64,000 nt of DNA from JAVBQG01 sp031549185 (GCA_031549185.1 JAVBQG010000001.1:41540-105539), one strand, 5' to 3'. Counted from the first letter of the stretch, positions 17,701-26,570 are shown. Translations and numbers: made by a program. The notes: a model not told the origin generated them from the sequence alone.

Positions 17701-19076
17701 TGCCACAGGCCGAATACATAGGCGTCAAGCAGATCAACGGGCCGTTCATCCTGGTGGAGAACCCGAAGGACGCGTCGTACGGCGAGCTGGTCGACGTGCG
17801 CGCCACGGACGGCAAAATGCGGCGCGGCCGCGTCGTGCAGCTCGGCGAGAAGGCGGCGCTGGTGCAGGTCTTCTCCGGCACCGACGTGCTCGTCCCCAGC
17901 AGCACGCGCGTCCGATTCCTCGGCAAGCCGCTGGAGGTGCACCTGGCGCCCACCATCGTGGGGCGCACGTTCACCGGCCTCGGCGAGCCGGCCGACGGCT
18001 GCGGCCCCGTCTTCGGCGGCAAGCGCGTCGACGTCAACGGAATGCCGCTCAACCCGATGGCGCGCCAGTACCCGAAGGACTTCATCCACACGGGCATCTC
18101 CGCCATCGACACACTGACGACGCTGATCCGCGGGCAGAAGCTGCCGATCTTCTCCGGCAACGGCCTGCCGCACAACCAGCTCGCCGTGCAGATCGCGACC
18201 CAGTCGCGCCTCATGAGCGCCGAGAACTTCGCGGTTGTCTTCGCCGGCATCGGCATCAAGCACGACGACGCGGCCTTCTTCACGCGCGAGCTTTCGGAGA
18301 AGGGGCGTACCAATAACATCGTGACTTTCCTCAACCTGGCGGACGACCCGGTCATCGAACGCATCGCGACCCCGCGCATGGCGCTCTCGGCCGCCGAGTA
18401 CATGGCCTACGAGCTGGGTATGCACGTGCTGGTCATCATCACCGACATGACGAACTACTGCGAGGCGATCCGCGAGCTCGGCGTAGCGGCGGGCGAGGTC
18501 CCCAGCCGCAAGGGCTACCCGGCGTACCTCTACAGCGACCTGGCGTCGCTCTACGAGCGCGCGGGCGTCGTGCGCGGCATGGCCGGCAGCGTGACGCAGC
18601 TGCCGATCCTCTCGATGCCCAACGACGACATCACGCACCCGATCCCCGACCTCACCGGCTTCATCACGGAGGGCCAGATCGTGCTCTCCCGCGACCTCGA
18701 CGGCAAGGGCGTCTACCCGCCGATCGACGTCCTCACCAGCCTCTCGCGCCTGATGAAGGACGGCATCGGCAAGGGCTTCACGCGCGACGACCATCCGAAC
18801 GTGGCCAGCCAGCTCTTCGCGTCGTACAGCCGCGTGCAGGACGTGCGCTCGCTGGCGGGCGTGGTCGGCGAGGACGAGCTGTCGAAGAACGACAAGCTGT
18901 CGCTGGCCTTCGGCGACCTGTTCGAGAACAAGTTCCTTAAACAGGGCAAGGACGAGGACCGCGAGATCGGACACTCGCTCGACATGTCCTGGGACATTCT
19001 GGCGACCCTGCCAAGAGGCGACCTCACCCGCGTATCCCTGGACGAGATCAAGGCCCACATCAAGGACAAGGAATAG
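17700..19076 (+). CDS. ntpB: V/A-type ATPase regulatory subunit B
   Basis: This 458-residue nucleotide-binding but non-catalytic subunit alternates with A in the head. In place of a P-loop it has IFSGNGLPHNQLA, diagnostic of V/A-type B subunits. VLVIITDMTNYCEALR-like sequence (ITDMTNYCEAIREL) and SRKGYPAYLYSDLASLYERAG are conserved B blocks. It is the last gene of the operon and is followed by a strong terminator. Confidence 0.97.
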   Translation: MPQAEYIGVKQINGPFILVENPKDASYGELVDVRATDGKMRRGRVVQLGEKAALVQVFSGTDVLVPSSTRVRFLGKPLEVHLAPTIVGRTFTGLGEPADGCGPVFGGKRVDVNGMPLNPMARQYPKDFIHTGISAIDTLTTLIRGQKLPIFSGNGLPHNQLAVQIATQSRLMSAENFAVVFAGIGIKHDDAAFFTRELSEKGRTNNIVTFLNLADDPVIERIATPRMALSAAEYMAYELGMHVLVIITDMTNYCEAIRELGVAAGEVPSRKGYPAYLYSDLASLYERAGVVRGMAGSVTQLPILSMPNDDITHPIPDLTGFITEGQIVLSRDLDGKGVYPPIDVLTSLSRLMKDGIGKGFTRDDHPNVASQLFASYSRVQDVRSLAGVVGEDELSKNDKLSLAFGDLFENKFLKQGKDEDREIGHSLDMSWDILATLPRGDLTRVSLDEIKAHIKDKE

Positions 19077-19098
19077 ACGCAAGAATCGAGAGAAAACG

Positions 19099-19134
19099 AA
19101 CGCCGCTCCTGCTCATAAGGGGGCGGCGTTTTTG
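19099..19134 (+). terminator. Terminator of the V/A-ATPase operon
   Basis: AACGCCGC (19099-19106) pairs with GCGGCGTT (19123-19130) and is followed by a T run. It lies 22 bases after the subunit B stop codon. Confidence 0.85.
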
Positions 19135-19215
19135 CGTGTCCCGCGGTTGCGCATACCGCGCATAGTCCCAGATGAGGGCCGCTACGACTTCGATCGTCAT
19201 CACCCTCGCCCGGCC

Positions 19216-19539
19216 CTACTTCACGCACATCTCCACGCGCGCCAGGACCTCCTGCAAAACGTCTGGCGGGGACCCTTCCGACCTGGCGGCGTTTCTAGCC
19301 AGGGGATCGATGGTCTGCAGCTGTTCGCACATCACGACGCCGCCGCCGCACCTCTCGTCGAGGGGCACGTGCAGGGGAAATTGCCGGTCGCCGTCGGCGA
19401 CGGGACAGACGATCAGCAGGCCGGTATGTCGATGATAGGCGTCGTTGCTGACGACCAGGGCCGCCCGGCGCTCGCCCGGCGCGGTGTCCAGAAAGACGAT
19501 ATCCCCCTGTTCGAATGTTTGGGACGTCTCCGGCATCAT
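19216..19539 (-). CDS. mazF: MazF/PemK-family toxin (endoribonuclease)
   Basis: This 107-residue protein has the MazF fold signature: FEQGDIVFLDTAPGERR at the start (the GD.V.... segment with basic residues), RAALVVSNDAYH, and a central LIVCPVADGD strand. MazF toxins cleave mRNA and are neutralised by MazE. The start ATG at 19539 overlaps the MazE stop (ATGA). The order antitoxin then toxin is normal. It is convergent with the end of the ATPase operon. Confidence 0.85.
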   Translation of the reverse strand: MMPETSQTFEQGDIVFLDTAPGERRAALVVSNDAYHRHTGLLIVCPVADGDRQFPLHVPLDERCGGGVVMCEQLQTIDPLARNAARSEGSPPDVLQEVLARVEMCVK

Positions 19540-19781
19540 GGGTTGACCTTCTCCGCTCGGGCGTCGCCCCAAGCGACCTCCTGCGGTTGGTAGTCGCCCT
19601 CGTAGTACGTGAAGAGCTCGTCGAGCGTCTGCGGGCGTAACAGCGGCCGGATGACGATCGTGCCCTCGACGGCGGCGAGCTCGACCGGCTGGTCCTCGTG
19701 CAGTCCGGCTTCGTCGAGAAGCCTCCTCGGAAGGCGTACGCCGTTGCTGTTTCCCCATCTGGCAATGGTCGTCGATTGCAT
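19536..19781 (-). CDS. mazE: MazE-family antitoxin (AbrB-type DNA-binding)
   Basis: This 81-residue protein opens with QSTTIARWGNSNGVRLPRR, the swapped-hairpin AbrB/MazE DNA-binding domain; the acidic C-terminal part would wrap MazF. The ATG at 19781 is preferred because GAGGGG lies eight bases upstream; the GTG at 19790 overlaps that ribosome site. A palindrome upstream (19801-19819) is a likely autoregulatory operator. Confidence 0.85.
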   Translation of the reverse strand: MQSTTIARWGNSNGVRLPRRLLDEAGLHEDQPVELAAVEGTIVIRPLLRPQTLDELFTYYEGDYQPQEVAWGDARAEKVNP

Positions 19782-19800
19782 TGTCCTCACCCCTCGTCAA

Positions 19801-19819
19801 GTATATACGAAGAATATAC
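19801..19819. promoter_or_regulatory. Palindrome upstream of mazEF, likely operator
   Basis: GTATAT (19801-19806) and ATATAC (19814-19819) form an inverted repeat 20-38 bp upstream of the mazE start. MazE proteins bind such palindromes in their own promoters. The function is inferred from position only. Confidence 0.4.
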
Positions 19820-19978
19820 AAAATCGGGGGGCAGGCGTATAATCATAACATAAATGAGTCTCAAGACCTATATGCGGTCAGTATTCTCCTTTTGACGGGT
19901 TTGCAAGATGTTGGTAGCCTTATGAAGGTTATTCTGGAAACAGTATGACCGAAATTCTTATATGGTTTGCAAGGGGGC

Positions 19979-22210
19979 ATGTATGTGGGACGAAAAAAGC
20001 CCTTCGTCGTGGTTCTGGCCGTTCTTTTGGTCTGTTTGGCGATTCGTGAAGGGGGTGCCGTCGAGGGCGCCGGAGGCGCTCTTTTGGCTGAGCAACCTTC
20101 CGCTCTGCCTTCACTCGAGGACCTCGAATCGTACGTGACCGACGGCCCGGAGGTGTTGGCCTCCCTGTCCTCGCTCGCGCGTGACGGATACACCGTCGAG
20201 CTGCAGACCGAACGGATGTCGCCCAAGGCTTTTGCCGCGCTCACTTACGGCTATAACGACGAGCCTGTGACGGAGACGGCGGAGGAGCGGTATTCGTACG
20301 GCAAATTGGCGGGGACGGTGGGCGTATCCTTCCCGCTCCTGGGCACATGGACGCGCCAGAAGATCGACGGCATCCACGCCGAGATCGCGCGCTCCGAGAG
20401 CCGCTACCGGACCGACCTGCTGACGCTGCAGAATCTGACCGCGCTCCGCAAGGCCTACGCCCTGCTCTGGATCGAGGGGCGGCGCCTGCCCATTTTGGAG
20501 GCCTTTCTGAGCGACGAGGAGAAGACCATGGAGTTGTTGGAGGCGAGGTCGAAGAAGAATCTGCTGCTGGCGGGCGATCTCTTCGAGTTCTCCACGATGT
20601 TCGGAGCCGCGCGGCGGGAGATCGTCCTGTCGAAGGTGACCGTCTCGCGCGCGCTCTCGACGATCGCGCTCGCGACCGGGCGGCGATGGGGCCTGCCTGC
20701 GTCCATCCCGGCGCCGGCGCTCCCCGGTCTCTATGATCTCGCGTTCAACCTCGAGCGGCATCCCGAGATACTGGCGATGAACGAGGCTTCGCGCCTCTAT
20801 GCCGAGATTGCGCGAATTTCCGGCAAACCGGACCGCGAGGCGAACCTGGATTTCGGCCTCATCGGCACCTACGACTTCCCCGGCACCTACGGGACGGGGG
20901 CCTTCGTCGCGGTGACGGTGAAGGAGCCCTTCGGCACGCTCACCTCGGGACGCGACAGCGCCAAGCTCGCGGCGTCGGCGGACGCCGAGCGGGCGCGCTG
21001 GGATCTGGCACTGACCGCCGCGAAGCTGCAAGGCAACTTCGACGAGCAGCTCCTGTGGGGCGATTACGCGCGGGAGACGCTGCGTTTCGAGACGACGCGC
21101 CTCGTCGCCGCGCGGGAGGCGGTTCGCGAGCGGACGCTGCGTCACGGCAAGATTGCGGGCGACACCCTCGAACAGTTGATCCGCAGCCGTTACGCCTGCA
21201 TGAGGACTGCTATGAACGTGATCGATACCGAGTCGCTGTCGCTGCAGACGTATATCGAACTGGTCTCCATGCTGAGGCCGGACGCGGGCGCGGGCGAGCG
21301 AATCTTCCCGCTCGACGGCGTTGCCCGCAGGGACGAACTCCTCTCCTTCTCCCCGCTCTACTCCGCCGCTCCCCAAAGCCCGGCCTTTCCTCCCGTTCCG
21401 GCGATGGCATCCTGCGAGGGCTCCTCGGCGCCTTCCGGGTGGGTTCCCGTGAACAAGGCCTTCTACGTGTGGGACGCCGAGCCCTTTCTGGACGATCTCT
21501 CGCGCCAGGAGACGCTGCGCCGCTTCGCGGCCGACGGCTACACCCGCATCCTGATCTCCTTTACATCGCGTGAGATCGCCGCGCTTCGCAAACCGGAGGG
21601 CAAGGCCCGCCTGGAGAAATTTTTGATCGACGCGGAAAAGCGGAAGCTCGTCGTCGATCTTCTGCTCGGAGACCCCGCCTGGATCCTGCCGGCGGCGAGG
21701 GACAAGCTGAGGGACCTGCTCGCCTTCTTCCGTCCGTTCGGCTTCCGCGCCGTACACCTGGATCTCGAACCGGACATGTTGCCGAACGCGGTGGGCAACC
21801 GCGCGCGTTACGTGAAGGAGCTTCGCGAAACCTTGAGGATGGCGACGGACGCGGCGGGGCGCCCCGTCGGGATATCCATACACCCCCGCTATTTCGAGGG
21901 CGATTTCGCCTCCCTGGGAGGCGACTTGGTTCGTGGCCTCGGCCTGCACGAGGTCGCGCTGATGATTTATTCGACGGATCCCTTCAAGACGGGAGCGCGC
22001 TTTCGGGCGATCTGCGCCGCCTTCCCGGACGTTCCCTTCTCCCTCGCACAGAGCGTGGAGAGGGCGCTGCCGGAGAGCGAGAGCTATTTCGGGAGGGGCA
22101 TCGGCGTCTTTGACGGGCGGATGCGGAAGCTCGCCGCGCGGGTCTCCTCTCCCAACGCCCACGACCTGATCGTCCAGGCGTGGAAGGACTATCTGGAGAT
22201 GAAGCCGTAG
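19979..22210 (+). CDS. TolC-like outer-membrane domain fused to a TIM-barrel glycosidase-like domain
   Basis: The protein has about 743 residues. After an N-terminal signal (VVVLAVLLVCLAIREGG), residues about 40-430 are helix-rich with the spaced LTLQNLTALRKAYALL and LLEARSKKNLLLAGDLFE heptads of TolC-type efflux proteins. They include strand segments such as GTVGVSFPLLGTW and FVAVTVKEPFG, about where barrel strands occur. Residues about 480-740 look like a TIM barrel: FYVWDAEPFLDDL, AVHLDLEPDMLP (likely catalytic acids in a DLE motif), GISIHPRYF and VALMIYSTDPF. It is the first gene of an EPS module (adaptor, zinc-ribbon/GGDEF, GT2). The start is uncertain: ATG 19979 or GTG 19985, with AAGGGGG at 19971-19977. 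Confidence 0.65.
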   Translation: MYVGRKKPFVVVLAVLLVCLAIREGGAVEGAGGALLAEQPSALPSLEDLESYVTDGPEVLASLSSLARDGYTVELQTERMSPKAFAALTYGYNDEPVTETAEERYSYGKLAGTVGVSFPLLGTWTRQKIDGIHAEIARSESRYRTDLLTLQNLTALRKAYALLWIEGRRLPILEAFLSDEEKTMELLEARSKKNLLLAGDLFEFSTMFGAARREIVLSKVTVSRALSTIALATGRRWGLPASIPAPALPGLYDLAFNLERHPEILAMNEASRLYAEIARISGKPDREANLDFGLIGTYDFPGTYGTGAFVAVTVKEPFGTLTSGRDSAKLAASADAERARWDLALTAAKLQGNFDEQLLWGDYARETLRFETTRLVAAREAVRERTLRHGKIAGDTLEQLIRSRYACMRTAMNVIDTESLSLQTYIELVSMLRPDAGAGERIFPLDGVARRDELLSFSPLYSAAPQSPAFPPVPAMASCEGSSAPSGWVPVNKAFYVWDAEPFLDDLSRQETLRRFAADGYTRILISFTSREIAALRKPEGKARLEKFLIDAEKRKLVVDLLLGDPAWILPAARDKLRDLLAFFRPFGFRAVHLDLEPDMLPNAVGNRARYVKELRETLRMATDAAGRPVGISIHPRYFEGDFASLGGDLVRGLGLHEVALMIYSTDPFKTGARFRAICAAFPDVPFSLAQSVERALPESESYFGRGIGVFDGRMRKLAARVSSPNAHDLIVQAWKDYLEMKP

Positions 22211-22269
22211 GGAAAACAGGTCGGGTTTGAGGCAATAGGTTTTTTATAGATTTAAAGAAGGAGGCGCCA

Positions 22270-23340
22270 ATGAAATTTTCTTTCACCAAACCAAAAGGCG
22301 CGTGCAAAGAGGGCGACATGCGCGTGGACTACGCGCCGAGCCGGAGGATCTTCCCCTGGGCGCGCTGGTATCTGATTCTGTTGCTCGTTCTCTGCCCGCT
22401 CTTCTTCTTTCTCTATCGGGTGGTGACCCCCTGGTTTTTCGTCGACTCCCCCGCCGTCATCTCGATGGAACAAGCGCTCGTGACCATGCCGAAGACCGGC
22501 CGTGTGGTTGCCGTGGAGACCGAGATAGACGCGCGCGTGCACAGGGGCGACGTGCTCTTCCGGATCGAGGACGACGCCTCCGACGCCAAACGCGACGAGC
22601 TGGTCATGCTGCGCACGCAGCTCGCCCTCCTGGGCACCGGCGGCTCCCGTGTCCCCGGCGTCTCGCGGGGTGCGATCGAGACCGCGAAGGCCTCCCTCGC
22701 GAATCGGCGAAACGTCCGCAGGAATATCGAGGAGCTGTATCGCAAAGGGGCGGCCACGCAGGCTGAGCTGAACCAGGCGCTGGACGACGAGAGCCGCGCC
22801 ATGAGCGCGCTCGTCCAGCTCCAGGACGCGAGAAGGTCGGCGGCGGCCTCGGGCAGCCGGAGCCGTTTCTCCGCAGAGCAGGAACGCGTCGCCCTCGAAG
22901 AGCGGATCGGACTGCTCGAAAAAGCCATTGCCGAGAAGGATGTCACCTGCCCGATCGACGGCCAGGTTCTCGACGTCTACGTGAGCGGGAACGAGACGCT
23001 GACGCAGGGCGCTTCGCTCGCCATCGTCGTGAATCCAGACAGGGCCAGGATCATCGTCTTCGCCGACACCAAGGCCTTCCCTTTCATCCGCGACAATGCG
23101 GTGGCACGTGTCTCCCTGCCGGGCGGGAAGCGGATCGAGGCGTATGTGGAGCACGAACCCCTGCTCGTGCAGACTCTCCCAGGCGGAATCATGGAGTTCG
23201 CCGGCGGCAAGAAGGTCATGCGCGTCCGGCTGGTTCCGGCGGAGCCGATCCCGCGGGAGTATCTGATCGAGGGGCTGCCTTTGAGCGTACGCTGGGGCTT
23301 CTCCTTTCCGACGACGCTGAAGCGCGTGGCGAAGAACTGA
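22270..23340 (+). CDS. HlyD-type periplasmic adaptor (membrane fusion protein)
   Basis: This 356-residue protein has one N-terminal transmembrane helix (residues about 32-55). It continues with a split biotinyl-lipoyl domain (VVAVETEIDARVHRGDVLFRI and CPIDGQVLDVYVSGNETLTQGASLAIV), a helical hairpin between them, and a beta-barrel region. Such proteins bridge inner-membrane transporters to TolC-like channels. No ABC or RND pump is encoded here; instead the operon contains a GT2 synthase. This recalls Alg44-type adaptors of alginate synthesis, but without a PilZ domain. AGAAGGAGG precedes the ATG, and the gene follows the TolC-like gene by 59 bp. Confidence 0.85.
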   Translation: MKFSFTKPKGACKEGDMRVDYAPSRRIFPWARWYLILLLVLCPLFFFLYRVVTPWFFVDSPAVISMEQALVTMPKTGRVVAVETEIDARVHRGDVLFRIEDDASDAKRDELVMLRTQLALLGTGGSRVPGVSRGAIETAKASLANRRNVRRNIEELYRKGAATQAELNQALDDESRAMSALVQLQDARRSAAASGSRSRFSAEQERVALEERIGLLEKAIAEKDVTCPIDGQVLDVYVSGNETLTQGASLAIVVNPDRARIIVFADTKAFPFIRDNAVARVSLPGGKRIEAYVEHEPLLVQTLPGGIMEFAGGKKVMRVRLVPAEPIPREYLIEGLPLSVRWGFSFPTTLKRVAKN

Positions 23341-23356
23341 CGGGAGGGACGACACG

Positions 23357-24751
23357 ATGGAGATTCGTTTTGCAAGCCTGCGCCTGAGCGCGTCGTTCGA
23401 TCTTCCCGATTCGGAGCGGGTGCTTGTCGTATCGAGCCCCGAGGAGCTCCCTGAGAGCGGCGCGAACGCCTTTATCCTGGACGGGCACAACCCGGCGCTC
23501 GCGCGGCGGGCCGCCGAGCTGATCCGCCGCGCGCCGAAGACCTGCCTGCTGCCAGTCTTTCACACGAGGGCGCAGGGGGCGTCCCTCGAAGCCTTGATGG
23601 ATGTGCGCATCGGTCTCCTAGATGAGGCCATCCCCGCCGCGCGGGATATTCTCTCCTCGCTGGCGGAGCTGAACGGGGCCTCGCTGCTCGAGAACGCGGA
23701 CATCCGCCTGCTCGGCTGGTTGTACACGCGCCCGGGCAGGGAGCTCCTCCCCGTCGCAGATCCCCTGACGCCTGCTATCTACGGATATCCGCTCGCGGAG
23801 TGCCTCACCGGCGAGAGGACCGACGCGGAGCAGTGGCTGGCCAACCTCGAGAGCCAGCAGCAGATCGCCGCCGGCCGCCTCGTCGACAGGATCCGTGTCT
23901 GTCCTCGCTGCTCCTCGTCGCACGTCAACTACGTCGACGTCTGCCCGAGCTGCGGGAGCATCAACATCGCGAAGAGAGAGCTGATCCACTGCTTCACCTG
24001 CGGCCGCGTGGGGAAGATGGAGGATTTTCTGCACGAGAACTCGATGGTCTGCTCCTTCTGCGGAGTCAGGCTGCGGCACCTGGGCTGCGACTACGACCAC
24101 CCGCTGGACTCGACGGTCTGCGACGACTGCGGCGCGCACTTCGTGGAACCGATGGTGCTGGCCGTCTGCTACGCCTGCGGGGCACGGAACATGCCGGACG
24201 AGCTCGCGGTGCGCAACTTCCGCGCCTGGCGGATCACGGACAAGGGGCGCATCTCCGCGCGCGTCGGGGAGTTGGAGATCGCCTACGGCCTCTTCGACCG
24301 CCTGGGGCTCGTGAACCCCCTCTACTTCCAGCAGTTCATGGGGTGGATGACGGACTTCGCGCGGCGCTACAAGGACGAGGCCTTCAGCGTGGTGATCCTG
24401 CACTTTTCGAACATGGAGGCGATCGCCGACGCCATCGGCAGCCAGCGGATGAGCCTCCTGATCGACGCCATGGCGACGCGCCTGAAGGAGCTCCTGCGCG
24501 TCACGGACATCACCTCGCGTTCGGGGATGGGGACGCTCTGGTTCCTGCTGCCCCGGACGCCGAGGGAGCGCGGCGAGCTGGTGCGCGGGCGCATTCTGGA
24601 CATGAGAGACCTCGTCGAACTCGAGGACGCGCCGGCGCTGGAGATGAAGAGCGAACTCTTCGCCTTCCCCGAGGACACCGGGCGCTTTGCCGAGGGAACG
24701 AGCATACGCGAGATTCTGCTCGAAATGGGAGCCCGCGTAGAGGAGGCGTAA
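23357..24751 (+). CDS. TackOD1-like zinc-ribbon protein with degenerate GGDEF domain
   Basis: This 464-residue soluble protein has three parts: an N-terminal alpha/beta region, a central array of CxxC pairs from about residue 182 (CPRC, CPSC, CFTC, CSFC, CDDC, CYAC) expected to bind several zinc ions, and a C-terminal GGDEF-like domain from about residue 325. The array and its context resemble the TackOD1 family. In the GGDEF-like domain the catalytic GGDEF is replaced by GMGTL (390-394), so cyclase activity is unlikely. R381-V-T-D384 keeps the RxxD inhibitory-site motif with the canonical five-residue spacing. I infer a c-di-GMP receptor controlling the GT2 encoded four bases downstream. The TackOD1 label is from memory. 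Confidence 0.65.
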   Translation: MEIRFASLRLSASFDLPDSERVLVVSSPEELPESGANAFILDGHNPALARRAAELIRRAPKTCLLPVFHTRAQGASLEALMDVRIGLLDEAIPAARDILSSLAELNGASLLENADIRLLGWLYTRPGRELLPVADPLTPAIYGYPLAECLTGERTDAEQWLANLESQQQIAAGRLVDRIRVCPRCSSSHVNYVDVCPSCGSINIAKRELIHCFTCGRVGKMEDFLHENSMVCSFCGVRLRHLGCDYDHPLDSTVCDDCGAHFVEPMVLAVCYACGARNMPDELAVRNFRAWRITDKGRISARVGELEIAYGLFDRLGLVNPLYFQQFMGWMTDFARRYKDEAFSVVILHFSNMEAIADAIGSQRMSLLIDAMATRLKELLRVTDITSRSGMGTLWFLLPRTPRERGELVRGRILDMRDLVELEDAPALEMKSELFAFPEDTGRFAEGTSIREILLEMGARVEEA

Positions 24752-24755
24752 TCCG

Positions 24756-26093
24756 GTGAACGAGGTCCTCGCCTATCTCTGGCATCTCTCCTACCTCATC
24801 GTCACGACGCCCCTCACGCAGGAGAGCATCGCGCTGGTGATGAAGTTCGTCCCCTTCGTACTCTTCCTGGAGATGCCGACGTACGTCGTTATCTTCCTCG
24901 GGCTCGCCCGCTACACGGTGAGGGGCCTGTGGCAAGGTCCGAAGGCGAAGAGCCACCCTGCCGTCAGCTGCATCGTGACCTGCTACGGCGAGGGCGCGAG
25001 CGTACAGACGACAATTCGCTCGCTGGCGGGGCAGATCTACCCCGGGCACATCCAGATCGTCGCCATGATCGACGGCGCGGAGATCAACCGCGAGACGCAC
25101 GAGGCCGCCTGCGCCATGGTGCCGTTCGTCGCGTCGAAGAGGGAGCGGAGCCTGCTTGTGGTCCCCAAGTGGCAACGGGGCGGGCGCGTCTCGTCGCTGA
25201 ACGCGGGGCTGAATTTCGTGACCGGCGAGATCGTCATGGCGTTGGACGGCGACACCTCCTTCGACAACAACATGGTCGAGCGCGCCACCCGGCACTTCGC
25301 CGATCCCCGCGTAGCGGCCGTCGCAGGCTGCCTTCGCGTGCGCAACGTGCGGGAGAGCGTGACGACCCGCCTGCAGGCGATCGAGTATTTCCTCTCGATC
25401 CAGGTCGCCAAGACAGGCCTCAGCGAGTTCGACCTCGTGGGCAACATCTCGGGGGCGTTCGGCGTCTTCCGGAGGAAGGCGCTCGATCTCATCTGCGGCT
25501 GGGACGCGGGGACGGCGGAGGACCTCGATCTGACGATGCGCCTGAAGAATTACCTGGGGCGCGAGAAGGGGAGGATGCGCCTCGTCTTCGAGCCGGAGGC
25601 GATCGGTTTCACGGATGTCCCCGCCACCTTCCGGGGGTTTCTGAAACAGCGCCTCCGCTGGGACGGGGATCTCTCGTACATCTACTGCCGCAAGCACCGC
25701 AAGACCTTCGCGCCCGGCATAATAGGCTGGCCCAACTTCATCTTCACCCTGCTCACGGGCATGGTGCTGCAACTTGTGATGCCCCTGCTGATCCTCGTCT
25801 ACACGGCCTACGTCCTGATCGCGATGTCCTTTGTGCAGGCTTTCACTCTGCTCGCGCTCACATACCTGTTCTATCTGGCGCTCACGTGCGTCATCTGGTT
25901 CGCGTCCATCTTTCTGGTCTCGGAGCGCATTCTCGAAGACCTGAAGCTCTCTCCCTGGCTGTCGCTTCTGCCCTTCTTCAACTACGCGTCGCGCCTGAAC
26001 TCGTGCTTCGCAACGCTGTGGGAGCTGCTGGCCAGGGGCCACGAGGACACCAGCATGGCCCCGTGGTGGGTGACGAAGAAGAGCAGGTTCTAG
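24756..26093 (+). CDS. Family 2 processive glycosyltransferase (EPS synthase, module 1)
   Basis: This 445-residue membrane enzyme has one or two N-terminal helices, a cytosolic GT-A domain and three or four C-terminal helices. Catalytic motifs are present in order: MIDGAE, ALDGDTSFD (DxD), AEDLDLT (ED acid base) and KQRLRW (the Q(Q/R)xRW product-binding motif). This set defines processive synthases of the cellulose/PNAG/hyaluronan type. There is no PilZ domain, and regulation may come from the degenerate GGDEF protein upstream. It starts at GTG 24756 with GAGGAGG nine bases upstream. The sugar product cannot be read from sequence. Confidence 0.9.
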   Translation: MNEVLAYLWHLSYLIVTTPLTQESIALVMKFVPFVLFLEMPTYVVIFLGLARYTVRGLWQGPKAKSHPAVSCIVTCYGEGASVQTTIRSLAGQIYPGHIQIVAMIDGAEINRETHEAACAMVPFVASKRERSLLVVPKWQRGGRVSSLNAGLNFVTGEIVMALDGDTSFDNNMVERATRHFADPRVAAVAGCLRVRNVRESVTTRLQAIEYFLSIQVAKTGLSEFDLVGNISGAFGVFRRKALDLICGWDAGTAEDLDLTMRLKNYLGREKGRMRLVFEPEAIGFTDVPATFRGFLKQRLRWDGDLSYIYCRKHRKTFAPGIIGWPNFIFTLLTGMVLQLVMPLLILVYTAYVLIAMSFVQAFTLLALTYLFYLALTCVIWFASIFLVSERILEDLKLSPWLSLLPFFNYASRLNSCFATLWELLARGHEDTSMAPWWVTKKSRF

Positions 26094-26126
26094 CGCGGCA
26101 GCATATCGGCCTCGTTTATGAGCGGC

Positions 26127-26162
26127 AAAAAAAGGGAAGAACCCCACGGCGGAATTCTTCCC
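26127..26162 (-). terminator. Terminator of the 39-residue protein gene
   Basis: GGGAAGAA (26134-26141) pairs with TTCTTCCC (26155-26162), and read on the minus strand it is followed by seven T residues (26127-26133). It lies just after the small gene at 26171-26290, supporting that gene as real. Confidence 0.7.
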
Positions 26163-26170
26163 CTTCTGCT

Positions 26171-26290
26171 CTACGGAGCCTTGGAGGCTCCGTGTTTCCT
26201 CTGCTCGGCCTGCATTGTCAGATAGATCGCGTATCCGAAGCAACCGAACCCCACCGCCAGACAGATGGCCATCGTGACCTGCCACGACAT
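26171..26290 (-). CDS. Small single-span membrane protein (39 aa)
   Basis: A 39-codon frame starts at ATG (26288-26290) with AGAGGGGG about 10 bases upstream and ends at TAG, followed by a strong terminator. The peptide has one hydrophobic span (residues about 4-25, VTMAICLAVGFGCFGYAIYL) and a short basic, polar tail (EQRKHGASK). The layout resembles small accessory subunits of secondary transporters, such as those of NSS-type symporters, but no partner transporter is adjacent. I do not recognise it specifically. It lies convergent to the end of EPS module 1. Confidence 0.6.
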   Translation of the reverse strand: MSWQVTMAICLAVGFGCFGYAIYLTMQAEQRKHGASKAP

Positions 26291-26479
26291 AGCTACCGCC
26301 CCCTCTTGACGATATCGCGGCCCGGGTGAGGCCCGATATCTTATGTCGATTCAATCATATTATGAAATGACACCACGGTACACCTTGTTTTTCGTATCCC
26401 GAAACCGGTGTTTTGTGTGGCTACGAGTCGTGGTTTGCCGCAGCCGTTTCGAAGTTCTCCGTCAGCTTCGTCGCGTTCC

Positions 26480-26570
26480 GGGCGGCGCTTCCGGCTCCTG
26501 GGATGTTCAGGCGGCAGAGCGGACGCGCAATGCGCGTCCGCTACGAAAAGCGATGTTATTGCCCCGGGTG
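26480..26570. repeat. Partial copy of the GGGGCTGTG palindromic element
   Basis: CCGGCTCCTGGGATGTTCAG with the following GCGGACGCGCAATGCGCGTCC and CTACGAAAAGCG closely matches the right half of the full element at 40998-41116. The left terminus is missing. It is non-coding. Confidence 0.65.

Noticed and set aside
22252..23490. Minus-strand 412-codon frame opposite the HlyD-type gene
   Set aside because: Shadow of the adaptor gene, which has a strong ribosome site and recognisable lipoyl-domain halves.
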